A stretch of DNA of 64,000 bases from contig NC_019943.1 of assembly GCF_000327485.1 (NCBI RefSeq), forward strand, positions 310,001 to 374,000. The letters are read 5' to 3'. Both the position numbers and the translations under genes were made by a program. The stretch is from Methanoregula formicica SMSP (lineage in GTDB: Archaea; Halobacteriota; Methanomicrobia; Methanomicrobiales; Methanospirillaceae). The notes under the pieces were generated by a model. The model saw only the letters and a list, made by a program, of their open reading frames with translations, was not told the DNA's origin and did no database searches. Position 1 is the stretch's first letter. Every line of letters starts with the position of its first letter. Shown here piece by piece: positions 42,330 to 50,919 of this stretch.

Positions 42330-44134
42330 AAGAACCACCCCAGGATGAAATAGAGGTTATAGAGACAGTGGACAACCATGGCGAGGGCAAGGCCCGGGAC
42401 AAATCCTTTTGCACCCCATTTTTTTATACAGCAGGCAACGATCAACACTCCAGCAAAGTGGAGGAGGAGCGGGAGCCAGAGCGAGCCGAGGGAGAGAAAG
42501 AGGATGCTCCCGAATACCGAGTCCGAGATCTGGGCAAGGGTGACGAAGAGGAGGAGCTTCTCTCCGACAAGGAACCCGATGGCAGTTGCCCCGCTGGCAA
42601 GGATGAGGTTCTTCCACGTTAAAAACCCGGGATCGCGGATATACACCGTGTAGATCCCGATTCCTTTTGCGGTCTCCTCGATCAGCGCGGCAAAGAGAAG
42701 CAGGAAGACAAGCGATGCCGGCATCGGGAGGTTGAAGAAGAGGACGAGGCACATCATCTGGACCATGAAGACGAACGGGATAGAGAACCCCGTGAGGAGA
42801 AAGAGCGAGAGGAACGGGTGCTTCCGCGAGAGAATCTCCGAGAGGAACTCCCGCATCCGCGTCACGAGTCCCTTCTCCGAGAAGAGCCGCTCCTCCTTGA
42901 AGTTCCGTGCCGCAATATAGAAGAGGACGGCACTCGTCAGCCAGAAGAGTGAGGTCGAATACAGGTAATCGGTGACAGTCCAGGCCGTGCCCTGCAGGGT
43001 GAGGACGATGAGGGTTAACGGAGAAATGAGGCTGATGACATGGACGTTGGCAAAGATGCTCGGAAAGAAGAGGTACGAGGTGGCAACCGTTGAGAAGAAG
43101 ATGGAAATAAACGATAGTTCCTTGAACGACCGCGAGAGCATGCCGATGAGCAGCGCGTTTGCAAGGAAGAAGAAGATCACCGGGACAAGCGGGAGGATGA
43201 TGAGGGGCGAGGCCCGGATCCAGAGCGTGAGAGCGGTACAGATCGCAAGCATGCCCATGAGGTAGGGGAGCATCTTTCCGATGACGATGGATGCTGTCTT
43301 TACCGGTGCCGAGAGAAGGATCTCACCCTTCCGCTCGATCCGCTCGTTCATGATGCTCATCATGAAGAACTGGCTCGTGAAGTAGAGCGGGAAGATGAAA
43401 ACGAAAACCAGGATGATGGAATCGAACGGGAGGGGAGGCGAGAGCTGGGACGGCGTCTTGAACGTGTCCATCGTGCCGGTTGACGAGGACAGGGTCTCGG
43501 TGTAGCGCGAGATCTGGGTGTTCTCGGCATTGGACTGGACCAGCTGCCCACGGAGATCCTCTTTCGTGACAGAGAGGGTTGGCGACGGCGTTGCAATCTG
43601 TTCTACCGGCCCTTCCGGCACCAGCGCAGCCCGCACCGGCGCGGCGCTGACGTACTGGCCGCTCTGGGTTGCGAGGAAACTGAGTTCGCTCTTCACGCTC
43701 TGGGTATCGATCCAGAGCGGGTACGCGGCAAAGAGATCCTCTTCGCGGTTGTACACGCTGCCTACGTATTTCGCGTAGTCGCGTTCGAGAGTCTTGCGTG
43801 CCGCAACGGACCGGCTCGCCGTACCCGTGTACGCGTAGCCGTTAATGATAAGGATGTCAAACTCTCCCCGCTGGGCGATCAGGTCTCTCTCGGGAAGCTG
43901 GAAGACCGTGAACCGTGCATCTTCCGCAAGGATCTGCGCCATTGTCGGGTCATCGACGCCGATCCGGTACATCCCGTCCTGGAGGTGAAGGCCGGTCTGG
44001 GTTGAGAAGCCGGTGACGGCCACGAGCAGGACAAAGAGGACGATGGCGAGCGGGAGAACGTCCCGGCTCATCATGGAAAAGGACTTCTTTACTTCCCATC
44101 GCGCGATGGTCGTGATATCGGCAAGCGCACCCAT
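42326..44134 (-). CDS. ABC-2 permease fused to a PrsW-like membrane protease domain
   Basis: 602 residues. N-terminal half: ABC-2 permease with a first helix (LPLAIVLFVLLVAV), a big outer loop and a helix bundle up to about 400, including MNERIERKGEILLSAPVKTAS. C-terminal half (from about 425): more helices with the PrsW-like set E486 E487 and K490 (EETAK), E525 (LVGE), H559 (LLHFAGV) and H589 with N593 (HCLYN). PrsW proteases cut membrane proteins such as anti-sigma factors; here it is attached to a transporter. Start ATG 44134 has GAGGGG upstream. It overlaps the next permease gene. Confidence 0.82.
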   Translation of the reverse strand: MGALADITTIARWEVKKSFSMMSRDVLPLAIVLFVLLVAVTGFSTQTGLHLQDGMYRIGVDDPTMAQILAEDARFTVFQLPERDLIAQRGEFDILIINGYAYTGTASRSVAARKTLERDYAKYVGSVYNREEDLFAAYPLWIDTQSVKSELSFLATQSGQYVSAAPVRAALVPEGPVEQIATPSPTLSVTKEDLRGQLVQSNAENTQISRYTETLSSSTGTMDTFKTPSQLSPPLPFDSIILVFVFIFPLYFTSQFFMMSIMNERIERKGEILLSAPVKTASIVIGKMLPYLMGMLAICTALTLWIRASPLIILPLVPVIFFFLANALLIGMLSRSFKELSFISIFFSTVATSYLFFPSIFANVHVISLISPLTLIVLTLQGTAWTVTDYLYSTSLFWLTSAVLFYIAARNFKEERLFSEKGLVTRMREFLSEILSRKHPFLSLFLLTGFSIPFVFMVQMMCLVLFFNLPMPASLVFLLLFAALIEETAKGIGIYTVYIRDPGFLTWKNLILASGATAIGFLVGEKLLLFVTLAQISDSVFGSILFLSLGSLWLPLLLHFAGVLIVACCIKKWGAKGFVPGLALAMVVHCLYNLYFILGWFL

Positions 44135-44249
44135 CGTGTCCCCTCAGCAGCTTCTCCTGCATCATCTCCCATATGAAGAGGGCAGGGAGCAGACAACGTT
44201 AGTGAGTGTAATACCGGGTTCCTATATGTAACTCTCCATCCCGGCAGGT

Positions 44250-45128
44250 TCAGTTGACGATGTTGTTGTTGACCGTGTAGTGGTAATTCAGCTCTTCTGT
44301 CAGGTACGGCATCAGGTTGTCCACATCGTAAAAGGTCGTTTCGAACACGGGATCGTAATACGAGAACGGCTGCCCGGCCTGTGCCTCGATCCGGGCCACC
44401 GCATGCTCGATCTCTGCTTCCGATTTCCAGTCATCATCCTTATACGGCCAGATGCGGTAATCCATGTCGGCGATGGCAATCAGTTTCTTCACGTGGTATC
44501 CCTGTTCCGTGAGGTTACGAGTTGCTTCCAAGTCTCCGAGTGAAAAGGTATACAGGCTGTAAATACCGGAACCGGAACAGGTCACCCACATCCTCGGGTG
44601 AGTATGGATGATGATATACTGGCGGTCTTTTTTCATCGGGCCGGAGAAGAGATCTGCATCGATGCTCCAATAATCGCCCTTGACGAACGTGGAGTCGCCC
44701 GTGTTCATATCGATCAGGTACCCGAGCTCCTTAGACTTCTTCACATCGCAGTTCCGGGGGCTGCCCTGGTGGATAATAACTGTGTCCGCGACATCGCTGT
44801 CCATGAACATCTCCAGTTTGTTCCGTGCATCAACGATCCGGGCATTGAGCGCTGCCTCGGAGATCAGGGTCGGAGCTGGGGATGGTGTTGGCGTTGTTAT
44901 TGTCTCTATTGTAGTAGCCGGCGGGGCTGAAGTTGCGACTGGTGCGGAGACGGTTGTTGTTCCTGTCATTGTCGTAGGCTGCACTGTTGACGGAAGGGGA
45001 GTTGCCACGACCGTTGCGGTTGCCTGCGGCACTGCGGGGGTTTGTTCCGGCGATGAACAACCGGCGATCGCTGCAACCACGAGGGTGATCAGGATCACTG
45101 CAGATCCCAGGCAGGCAGTTCGTGACAT
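44250..45128 (-). CDS. Lipoprotein with a JAMM-like metal-binding motif
   Basis: 292 residues. Lipobox IAGC (C24), then a long Thr/Pro/Ala-rich linker (about 30-88), then a domain with IIIHTHP (H175, H177) and FSLGD (S196, D199). H-x-H and S-x2-D are the JAMM/MPN+ zinc signature, but 18 residues separate them instead of about 7, so an insertion or a different fold is possible. JAMM enzymes cleave isopeptide or peptide bonds. Start ATG 45128 is leaderless from a TATA box at 45147-45160. It sits between the ABC permeases and the divergent ATPase. Confidence 0.75.
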   Translation of the reverse strand: MSRTACLGSAVILITLVVAAIAGCSSPEQTPAVPQATATVVATPLPSTVQPTTMTGTTTVSAPVATSAPPATTIETITTPTPSPAPTLISEAALNARIVDARNKLEMFMDSDVADTVIIHQGSPRNCDVKKSKELGYLIDMNTGDSTFVKGDYWSIDADLFSGPMKKDRQYIIIHTHPRMWVTCSGSGIYSLYTFSLGDLEATRNLTEQGYHVKKLIAIADMDYRIWPYKDDDWKSEAEIEHAVARIEAQAGQPFSYYDPVFETTFYDVDNLMPYLTEELNYHYTVNNNIVN

Positions 45129-45146
45129 GATGCATTCCGTTGACAG

Positions 45147-45160
45147 GATAGCATAATAAA
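45147..45160 (-). promoter_or_regulatory. TATA box of the JAMM-like lipoprotein gene
   Basis: Minus-strand CTTTTATTATG is centred about 27 bp before the ATG at 45128. Confidence 0.4.
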
Positions 45161-45240
45161 AGATCCTTCCTGCCTTGCAGGTGCCGGTATCCCAACCTAT
45201 ATCACCAAGACAACACAAGTCTGATCGAAAGGCGACCCCC

Positions 45241-46131
45241 ATGATCACGGCCCATAACCTCACGAAAGACTTCGACGGGTTCCTGGCGCTCGACAACATC
45301 AGTTTTTCGTTTGAGGATGGCGAGATCTTCGGGATCATCGGCCACAATGGGGCGGGCAAGACAACGCTCCTCAAGATCATCTCCGGCCTCATCACCCCTA
45401 CGTCAGGCGAGCTCTTCGTCAACGATATCGACGTGGTCAAAGATCCCCTTTCCCTGAAGCAGAACCTTGGGTATTTGCCGGAGGAGTCCCGGCTCTACGA
45501 GACGATGACCGCTGAGAACTACCTTGCGTTCTTCGGGGAGATTTACGGGCTCTCCCAACAGGAGATCAAAGTCCGGTCCAGCCAGCTCTTTGCCGCCCTC
45601 TCGCTTGAGCCGGATGGCAAGAAGATCGGGGAGTTCAGTAAGGGTATGAAACGGAAGGCAGCAATCGCCCGCTCGCTCATCCACAACCCGGGCTTCCTGG
45701 TCTACGACGAGGCAACGAGCGGGCTCGACCCGATGACTTCACGCTTCATCGCTGACTACCTCCGCCGGCTCCGGCAGGACAAAAAGACAATCGTACTCTC
45801 GGCACACAACCTGTACCAGGTCGAGGCGATCTGCGACAAGGTGATGATCCTCCGGCGCGGGAAGGTTGTGGCATTTGGCACCATGAAGGAACTCCGTGAC
45901 CAGTTTGGATCGCTTACGTACACAATCTTCTTCTCCATCGACGACCCGGCAAAACTGGTCGGGCACTCCAGGACATACCGTCAGGAGGAGGGTTTCTTTG
46001 TCTGCGAAGCAGAGGACATGAAGGATCTCAACGAGTGCACTGCCACGATTACTGAGGCCGGTGGGCGTGTCGAAAAGATCGAGTCGCGTTACCCTTCGCT
46101 TGAGGAAATGCTCCTGAAGATCGGGAAATAA
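45241..46131 (+). CDS. ABC transporter ATPase
   Basis: 296 residues. Walker A GHNGAGKTT, signature FSKGMKRK (a variant of LSGGQ), Walker B LVYDEATSGLDP and the switch histidine SAHNL. The C-terminal 80 residues form an extra domain seen in ABC-2 exporters. It drives the two permeases at 41250-44134. It is transcribed divergently from the rest of the locus; a TATA box CCTATATCA (45194-45204) gives a 14-nt leader. Confidence 0.94.
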   Translation: MITAHNLTKDFDGFLALDNISFSFEDGEIFGIIGHNGAGKTTLLKIISGLITPTSGELFVNDIDVVKDPLSLKQNLGYLPEESRLYETMTAENYLAFFGEIYGLSQQEIKVRSSQLFAALSLEPDGKKIGEFSKGMKRKAAIARSLIHNPGFLVYDEATSGLDPMTSRFIADYLRRLRQDKKTIVLSAHNLYQVEAICDKVMILRRGKVVAFGTMKELRDQFGSLTYTIFFSIDDPAKLVGHSRTYRQEEGFFVCEAEDMKDLNECTATITEAGGRVEKIESRYPSLEEMLLKIGK

Positions 46132-46144
46132 GCAGAGCGTAATC

Positions 46145-46153
46145 CATAAATTT
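46145..46153 (+). promoter_or_regulatory. TATA box upstream of 46174 gene
   Basis: CATAAATTT centred 25 bp before the ATG; leaderless mRNA likely. Confidence 0.4.
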
Positions 46154-46173
46154 TCCCGGGTTCATCTCCCTCC

Positions 46174-47763
46174 ATGCATTCCGGGATCAAGATTGGTATC
46201 GTACTTTTTGTGCTGATCATCGCTGCCGTTGCCGGTATGGCGGTGACAGGATTCTGCCCCCCGGCCGGGCCATGGCCGCAGCCGCCGTGGTGTACGGACA
46301 AGGCGCAATTCTCACAGGATATGGGAGCCCTGACCGGAGGCTTATACGGGACCCCTGGTGGGTATGCAGCGATGCCCACGACGGCTGCGTCCGGAACCCC
46401 GCTCACACTCACGTTCCGGGCCGCACTTCCCGAAACAACCGGCCCGGTTGTGCTCCGGCTCAATGACAAGGAATACCCGATGACCGCTGAGACCAGCTAC
46501 TTGTTCACATCATCAGCAATACCACTGGTTTCGGGAGACCGAATCCGGTACTCGTATATATCAGGGACATCTGCGACATCTGTCCAGGATGGGACAGTTG
46601 CCCGGAGCCAGGAGGTTGGCGACGGGCTTGTCTGGATGACAACACCAGTTGTCCGGAAGACCGGGTTCCTGAAAGGGCATACACTCATGGATGCCGGCGG
46701 GAATATTCCGGTGGCGGCAAAGGCCGGAACCCTCTGGACTACGTACGATGCCATGAAAGAGGATGGCGGGGAGTATATCGGGTATGATTATTATTGGGCA
46801 TATAAGAACACCTCGGCCCCGGAGATCGTTGATGAGGCGACAGCCGGCCTGTGGAATGCTGCTGATGAAGATTCGATTGGACTCATGGCGGACGAGTCCC
46901 ACCGCCGTGGGATGAAGTTCTTCCTGATCACAGAGCTCGAATGGACCGTAATGCCTGGGGAGTATCCCACAAAAGACAACGATGCGTACATGAAATACCA
47001 GGAGAACAAGTGGACCCAGGGGCAGAAGACTGTGCAGGAAATGGCCGACAAACTCACCAGGAACCCGCAGGACGCTGAGGCAAATGCCTACTGGGACCGG
47101 TGGTTTGCCCAGTTCGGGGCATTCATGCAGAAATCTGCACGGATCGCTGAAAAGCACAATGTCGAGATGCTCGCGCTCGGTAAGCAGATCGACGGGGCGA
47201 TGATCCCGGCCAACGAGCAGCGGTGGCGGAAGCTGATCGCCGATGTGCGGACAGTCTACCACGGGAAACTGACGCAGGTCCTTTACACAAATGAGGGATC
47301 GGATTATGTATCGCAGATCCTCTGGGCAGACGATCTCGATGTCATAACCATCTATTATTACAACCGGTTCTCCGGTGCGGAACGGCCCTCGCTTGCGGAA
47401 CTGGAGTCTGCCATGGATGGGTTCAACCGGAAGCAGTTCGATCCGCTGTACCAGAAATACAAAAAACCGCTCATCTTCCTCCTCCCGTTCCAGAGCCGGG
47501 ACCATGCCGCACAGCAGCAGTGGTTCGAACCGATGGCAACTTCCCCCGGGGTTGAGCAGGATCTGATTGCCCAGGCTGACCTGTATGAGGCGTTTTTTGC
47601 ATCAACACTGGATGAACCGTGGATGGATGGGGCGTTCACGTGGGGGTACTGGATCGAGCCCGGTTTCAACCCGAAATATTCATTCGAAAAGTCATCATCG
47701 GTCCGGGGAAAGCCGGCGGCTCTTGTCATCCAGCGCTGGTTTGCGCAGGCCGGCACAGCCTGA
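46174..47763 (+). CDS. Exported GH113-like glycosidase
   Basis: 529 residues with an N-terminal signal or anchor (IGIVLFVLIIAAVAGMAVTG). After a small beta domain, from about 180 the pattern matches a TIM-barrel glycosidase: FFLITELEWTVM, ANAYWDRWFAQFGAFMQ, EMLALGKQIDG, IWADDLD-like ILWADDLDVITIYYY and WGYWIEPGFNP. It most resembles GH113-type mannanases, where two glutamates act; candidate acids are E in LITELEW and D or E near the late strand. Substrate unknown; archaeal cell-surface sugars are possible. The gene is leaderless. Confidence 0.75.
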   Translation: MHSGIKIGIVLFVLIIAAVAGMAVTGFCPPAGPWPQPPWCTDKAQFSQDMGALTGGLYGTPGGYAAMPTTAASGTPLTLTFRAALPETTGPVVLRLNDKEYPMTAETSYLFTSSAIPLVSGDRIRYSYISGTSATSVQDGTVARSQEVGDGLVWMTTPVVRKTGFLKGHTLMDAGGNIPVAAKAGTLWTTYDAMKEDGGEYIGYDYYWAYKNTSAPEIVDEATAGLWNAADEDSIGLMADESHRRGMKFFLITELEWTVMPGEYPTKDNDAYMKYQENKWTQGQKTVQEMADKLTRNPQDAEANAYWDRWFAQFGAFMQKSARIAEKHNVEMLALGKQIDGAMIPANEQRWRKLIADVRTVYHGKLTQVLYTNEGSDYVSQILWADDLDVITIYYYNRFSGAERPSLAELESAMDGFNRKQFDPLYQKYKKPLIFLLPFQSRDHAAQQQWFEPMATSPGVEQDLIAQADLYEAFFASTLDEPWMDGAFTWGYWIEPGFNPKYSFEKSSSVRGKPAALVIQRWFAQAGTA

Positions 47764-47856
47764 TCCCCCCTATTCTTTTCTTTTATCCCGTCTCATACCT
47801 GTATAAGACTGGCGACGGTGCCCGGTACTGTCAGCCCATCTTCAGGGAGGTTTATC

Positions 47857-48348
47857 ATGGCAGCCGAGTTGCATATTCGGGTGATGCAGGAGAGCGACCG
47901 CGATGCGGTCATGCGGATATTCAATCACTATGCACGGACCAGCTTTGCTGCCTATCCTGAGGGCCCGCTACCGCTGCAGTTTTTCCCGCACTTGAAAGAG
48001 GGAGCGATCTCGGCAGTTGTTATCGAAGATGCAGGCGGCGTTGTGGGGTTCGGGCTCCTGAAACCCTTCTTCCCGTTCCCGGCATTCCGGAAGACCGGGA
48101 TGGTGACGTACTTCATTGCCCCGGAATATACCAGGAAAGGTCTCGGGACCCGGCTCTTCGGGCGGCTTCTTGAAGACGCAAAGAACAACGGTATGAAAAT
48201 GCTCCTTGCAAATATCTCTTCAAAGAATGAGGGGAGCATCCGCTTCCATGCAAACAAGGGGTTCAGGGTTGCCGGCACTCTTGCCGGTGTCGGCGAGAAA
48301 TTCGGGAAACCGTTCGATGTCGTCTGGATGCAGCGGCCAGTGGAATAA
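47857..48348 (+). CDS. GNAT family N-acetyltransferase
   Basis: 163 residues. Acetyl-CoA-binding motif A is YFIAPEYTRKGLGTRLFGRLLEDA (R/Q-x-x-G-x-G/A form), followed by SSKNEGSIRFHANKGFRVAGTL. The substrate is not decided. Related archaeal proteins resemble phosphinothricin acetyltransferases. GGGAGG precedes the ATG at a good distance. Confidence 0.9.
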   Translation: MAAELHIRVMQESDRDAVMRIFNHYARTSFAAYPEGPLPLQFFPHLKEGAISAVVIEDAGGVVGFGLLKPFFPFPAFRKTGMVTYFIAPEYTRKGLGTRLFGRLLEDAKNNGMKMLLANISSKNEGSIRFHANKGFRVAGTLAGVGEKFGKPFDVVWMQRPVE

Positions 48349-48381
48349 TACCGCAGTATATACTCCCACTTTACGCAGGGC

Positions 48382-49914
48382 TCACACTACCCGCACAACT
48401 GCCCCGTTGTTCCGGGCTGTCGTGATCAGTGTTGAGCCACCCCCGTTTCCGCCCATGAAGGACCGGGCTGCCCGTTCTACGGACTTCATGTCCGTGTCCC
48501 CGATTGCATAGACTGCCGGACCGAACGAGCTCATCCCGGCACCGGCAGCGCCCGCCCCGCGGAGTACCGGGAGAAGGCCGGTCACGGCATGCGGCTGGAG
48601 ACTGAGCTCGACCTTCTTGAACCCGAGTTCCTGGACATTGTTGATTGCGGAACCAAAGAGATCGAGATCCTGCCCGGCAAGCCCCGGCAGCATCCGCATC
48701 AGCACTTCGTGGGAGAGGGCTCGGACATCGTCGAGCGGGACCGGGCAGCGGGTCCGGAAGATATCCGCTTCCTGCCCGCCGCTCGCCCCGGCCGGGACCG
48801 CGGGAATGGCCAGCAGGATCTTCCAGTCCCGGGGGAAATCGTGCCGGACAATGACGGGCGGGGGATGAACGCCCCGCGATGCAGAGGACGGGCGGAAGTC
48901 GGTCTTCTCGCCACCGGCCCCGAACCGGTGCCCGCCATCGATAATGAACCCGCCGTGATCGAATGCTGCAGTGCCGATGCCGGAGGTTCCGCCCCGCCCC
49001 GTGAGCCGGGCGAGTTCGCAGGCCGGGAGGTGGCGGTCGTGAAGTTCTGCAATCGCTTTTGCCACGGCAAGCGAGATCTGTGACCCGCACCCTAAGCCGA
49101 TGTGGGCAGCAAACTGCTTTCTGACCGTGATGGTTACGCTCCCCCCGAGCCTGAAATTCTGCAGGACTTCTGCTGCCACCTGACGGATCCGTTGTTCCAT
49201 TGCCGGGTCGCAGCCGGTCACCGAAAGGACCGGCGAGAGTTCCGCTTCGATGAGGATCCCCGGCTCATCCAGCGTTATGCCGATGCCTCCGTCCACCCGG
49301 CCCGAACCTCCATGCATGTCGATGAGCGAAACGTGAACTCGCGAAGGCGTATCGATGACCACGCGACGGGTATCGAGGAAGCGGTTATAGGGAAACTGCT
49401 CCTCGATGAAGATGAGTGGCTTTCCGCCGTGGATGATCTGGTACTGCCGCGAGAGGAGCGGCTCGCTTTTACAGATGGCAAAGATCCTGCCTGCCTCCTC
49501 AGATGCGGGGAGGACCCGGGCAGTGAGGATCTCGCGCCGCGCCTCGATCTTATGCTGCGCAATGATCTTCCCGATGGGGATGTCGGCTTTCAGGAGATCG
49601 TCTTTGAATTCCGGCGAGAGACGGCTGACCGGCGTGTGTGACACTGCATAGATCAGTACTTCGCCGTTCTCCTCAGTCTTTATCTCTACGACCCGGAAAT
49701 TGACCGGGTCACCTACTGCAATGTCAAGGTGGTCTGCGGCGGCGGTGTCGGCAGGAACAATCTCCTGCACAAGCGTCCGTATGACAACATTCTTTCCGGT
49801 GATCGATTCCAGGATCTGGGTAACCGATCCGTCCGTCCCGAGCAGGAACTTCTGGACAGGCGAGATCCTCCCGACCTCGGATTCCATCTTCCGGATTGCA
49901 TCCCTGATGTCCAT
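48382..49914 (-). CDS. mptG: Fused chorismate-lyase-like (DUF98) and beta-RFAP synthase
   Basis: 510 residues. Residues 1-170 resemble archaeal chorismate-lyase-like DUF98 proteins (PVQKFLLGTDGSVTQILESI, VGDPVNFRVVEI, SRLSPEFKDDLL). From about 183 it is a GHMP-superfamily beta-ribofuranosylaminobenzene 5'-phosphate synthase (IDTPSRVHVSLIDMHGGSGR, P-loop-like IGLGCGSQISLAVAKAIA). This enzyme joins a ribose phosphate to an aromatic acid in methanopterin synthesis, with release of CO2 and pyrophosphate. The fusion puts supply of the aromatic acid and its use in one chain. A TATA box (49939-49949) gives a leaderless start. The gene name applies to the C-terminal half. Confidence 0.88.
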   Translation of the reverse strand: MDIRDAIRKMESEVGRISPVQKFLLGTDGSVTQILESITGKNVVIRTLVQEIVPADTAAADHLDIAVGDPVNFRVVEIKTEENGEVLIYAVSHTPVSRLSPEFKDDLLKADIPIGKIIAQHKIEARREILTARVLPASEEAGRIFAICKSEPLLSRQYQIIHGGKPLIFIEEQFPYNRFLDTRRVVIDTPSRVHVSLIDMHGGSGRVDGGIGITLDEPGILIEAELSPVLSVTGCDPAMEQRIRQVAAEVLQNFRLGGSVTITVRKQFAAHIGLGCGSQISLAVAKAIAELHDRHLPACELARLTGRGGTSGIGTAAFDHGGFIIDGGHRFGAGGEKTDFRPSSASRGVHPPPVIVRHDFPRDWKILLAIPAVPAGASGGQEADIFRTRCPVPLDDVRALSHEVLMRMLPGLAGQDLDLFGSAINNVQELGFKKVELSLQPHAVTGLLPVLRGAGAAGAGMSSFGPAVYAIGDTDMKSVERAARSFMGGNGGGSTLITTARNNGAVVRVV

Positions 49915-49938
49915 CCAACCATCGTTATCGCACCGGAA

Positions 49939-49949
49939 GATAAGGATGC
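49939..49949 (-). promoter_or_regulatory. TATA box of the RFAP-synthase fusion gene
   Basis: Minus-strand CCTTATCTTCC centred about 30 bp before the ATG at 49914. Confidence 0.35.
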
Positions 49950-49984
49950 TGATGCGGTGCCCGGTCCGGAAAAACAGCCACTCG

Positions 49985-50359
49985 TTACCGGAACTTCCGC
50001 AACGGTCCGTTTGCGGATCTTCCTGGCACTGCCGGCCCAGGCACCCGCGCCAGGATCTCCGCGAGTGCCTCCCCGTTCAGCCTGCCCTTCTTACCGATGA
50101 CTGCCCCGGTCCGTAGCGTGAGTACCCTCGATGTCATGATATAACTCTCGGAAAAGAGGTCGAGCCCCCCGGTGGCAAAATCATCGATAGAGAGCGGCAG
50201 GCAGGGTGCATCGGAGGGCGGCTTGCTGCTGACCGGGCAGATACGGATAAGGCCGGATGTTCCGGTACCGATGACAATGACCGGCCGGGTCTTTGGAGGG
50301 GTACGATCATCCAGTGCGACCGCCGCGAGGAGGACATCGCCAACAGCATACTGCCCCAT
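49985..50359 (-). CDS. MazF/PemK-like protein, solo
   Basis: 124 residues with the barrel pattern of the MazF/PemK family: GDVLLAAVALDDRTPPKTRPVIVIG, then IRICPVSSKP and SYIMTSRVLTLRTGAVIG. MazF members are sequence-specific mRNA cleavers when paired with an antitoxin. No antitoxin gene lies beside it, so it may be a free-standing relative. The ATG has a TATA-like GCTTATCCG (50385-50393) about 30 bp upstream. Confidence 0.78.
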   Translation of the reverse strand: MGQYAVGDVLLAAVALDDRTPPKTRPVIVIGTGTSGLIRICPVSSKPPSDAPCLPLSIDDFATGGLDLFSESYIMTSRVLTLRTGAVIGKKGRLNGEALAEILARVPGPAVPGRSANGPLRKFR

Positions 50360-50423
50360 GCATTAGTATCCGGCGCGGAAACGGATAAGCGATGGGGTCC
50401 TCGCATGGCAGGAACGGGAACTC

Positions 50424-50430
50424 TTTATCC
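50424..50430 (+). promoter_or_regulatory. TATA box upstream of 50453 gene
   Basis: TTTATCC centred 26 bp before ATG 50453. Confidence 0.35.
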
Positions 50431-50452
50431 AGAGCGGTGCAAAGGAAGATCG

Positions 50453-50782
50453 ATGACGCGCTGCGATCACTGCGGCAACGAGACAACCCTCCCGTTCACC
50501 TGCCAGCACTGCGGCGGGAAGTTCTGTTCTGACTGCCGGCTCCCGCCCAACCATAACTGCACGGGGATCGGCAGCTGGAACAGGAAACCCCGGCCAGCTG
50601 TTGGCATGAGTTACAGCAGGGGTGGGAGCGTCAGCGCGACCGGCGGGATTGCCACGGACGCCCGTCGCGGCGTTGCGAAGAAGGCGGAGACCGGGATCCC
50701 ATACCTGAAGATCATGATCGCTGTAATCGTTCTGATCGTACTCGGACTTGCCGGGCTCATGCTTGCCGGATACCTCCGTTAG
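50453..50782 (+). CDS. AN1-type zinc-finger membrane protein
   Basis: 109 residues. An AN1 zinc finger occupies about 1-38 (C4, C7, C17, C20, C25, C28 with the later H and C in NHNC). A Gly/Arg-rich linker follows, and one membrane helix is near the end (about 84-106). The zinc finger is cytosolic or at the membrane surface. AN1 fingers are common in eukaryotic stress proteins and also known in archaea; function unknown here. The ATG at 50453 fits a leaderless promoter; an upstream frame is open but lies before the TATA box. Confidence 0.82.
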   Translation: MTRCDHCGNETTLPFTCQHCGGKFCSDCRLPPNHNCTGIGSWNRKPRPAVGMSYSRGGSVSATGGIATDARRGVAKKAETGIPYLKIMIAVIVLIVLGLAGLMLAGYLR

Positions 50783-50919
50783 CGGCTCCCGGCAGTGCCA
50801 CTGACCCGTCCGCGATTGGTAAACTTTTGTCACAGAATTCGTTTAAGCCTGTACCCAGTACTTCCTAATCAGCCCCGGTACCTGAACGGATCGATAAGGT
50901 CCCGGCAGTTGGAGATAGT

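Noticed and set aside
48589-49083. Plus-strand frame inside the RFAP-synthase gene
   Set aside because: Shadow of a recognised enzyme; no ribosome-binding site or family match.
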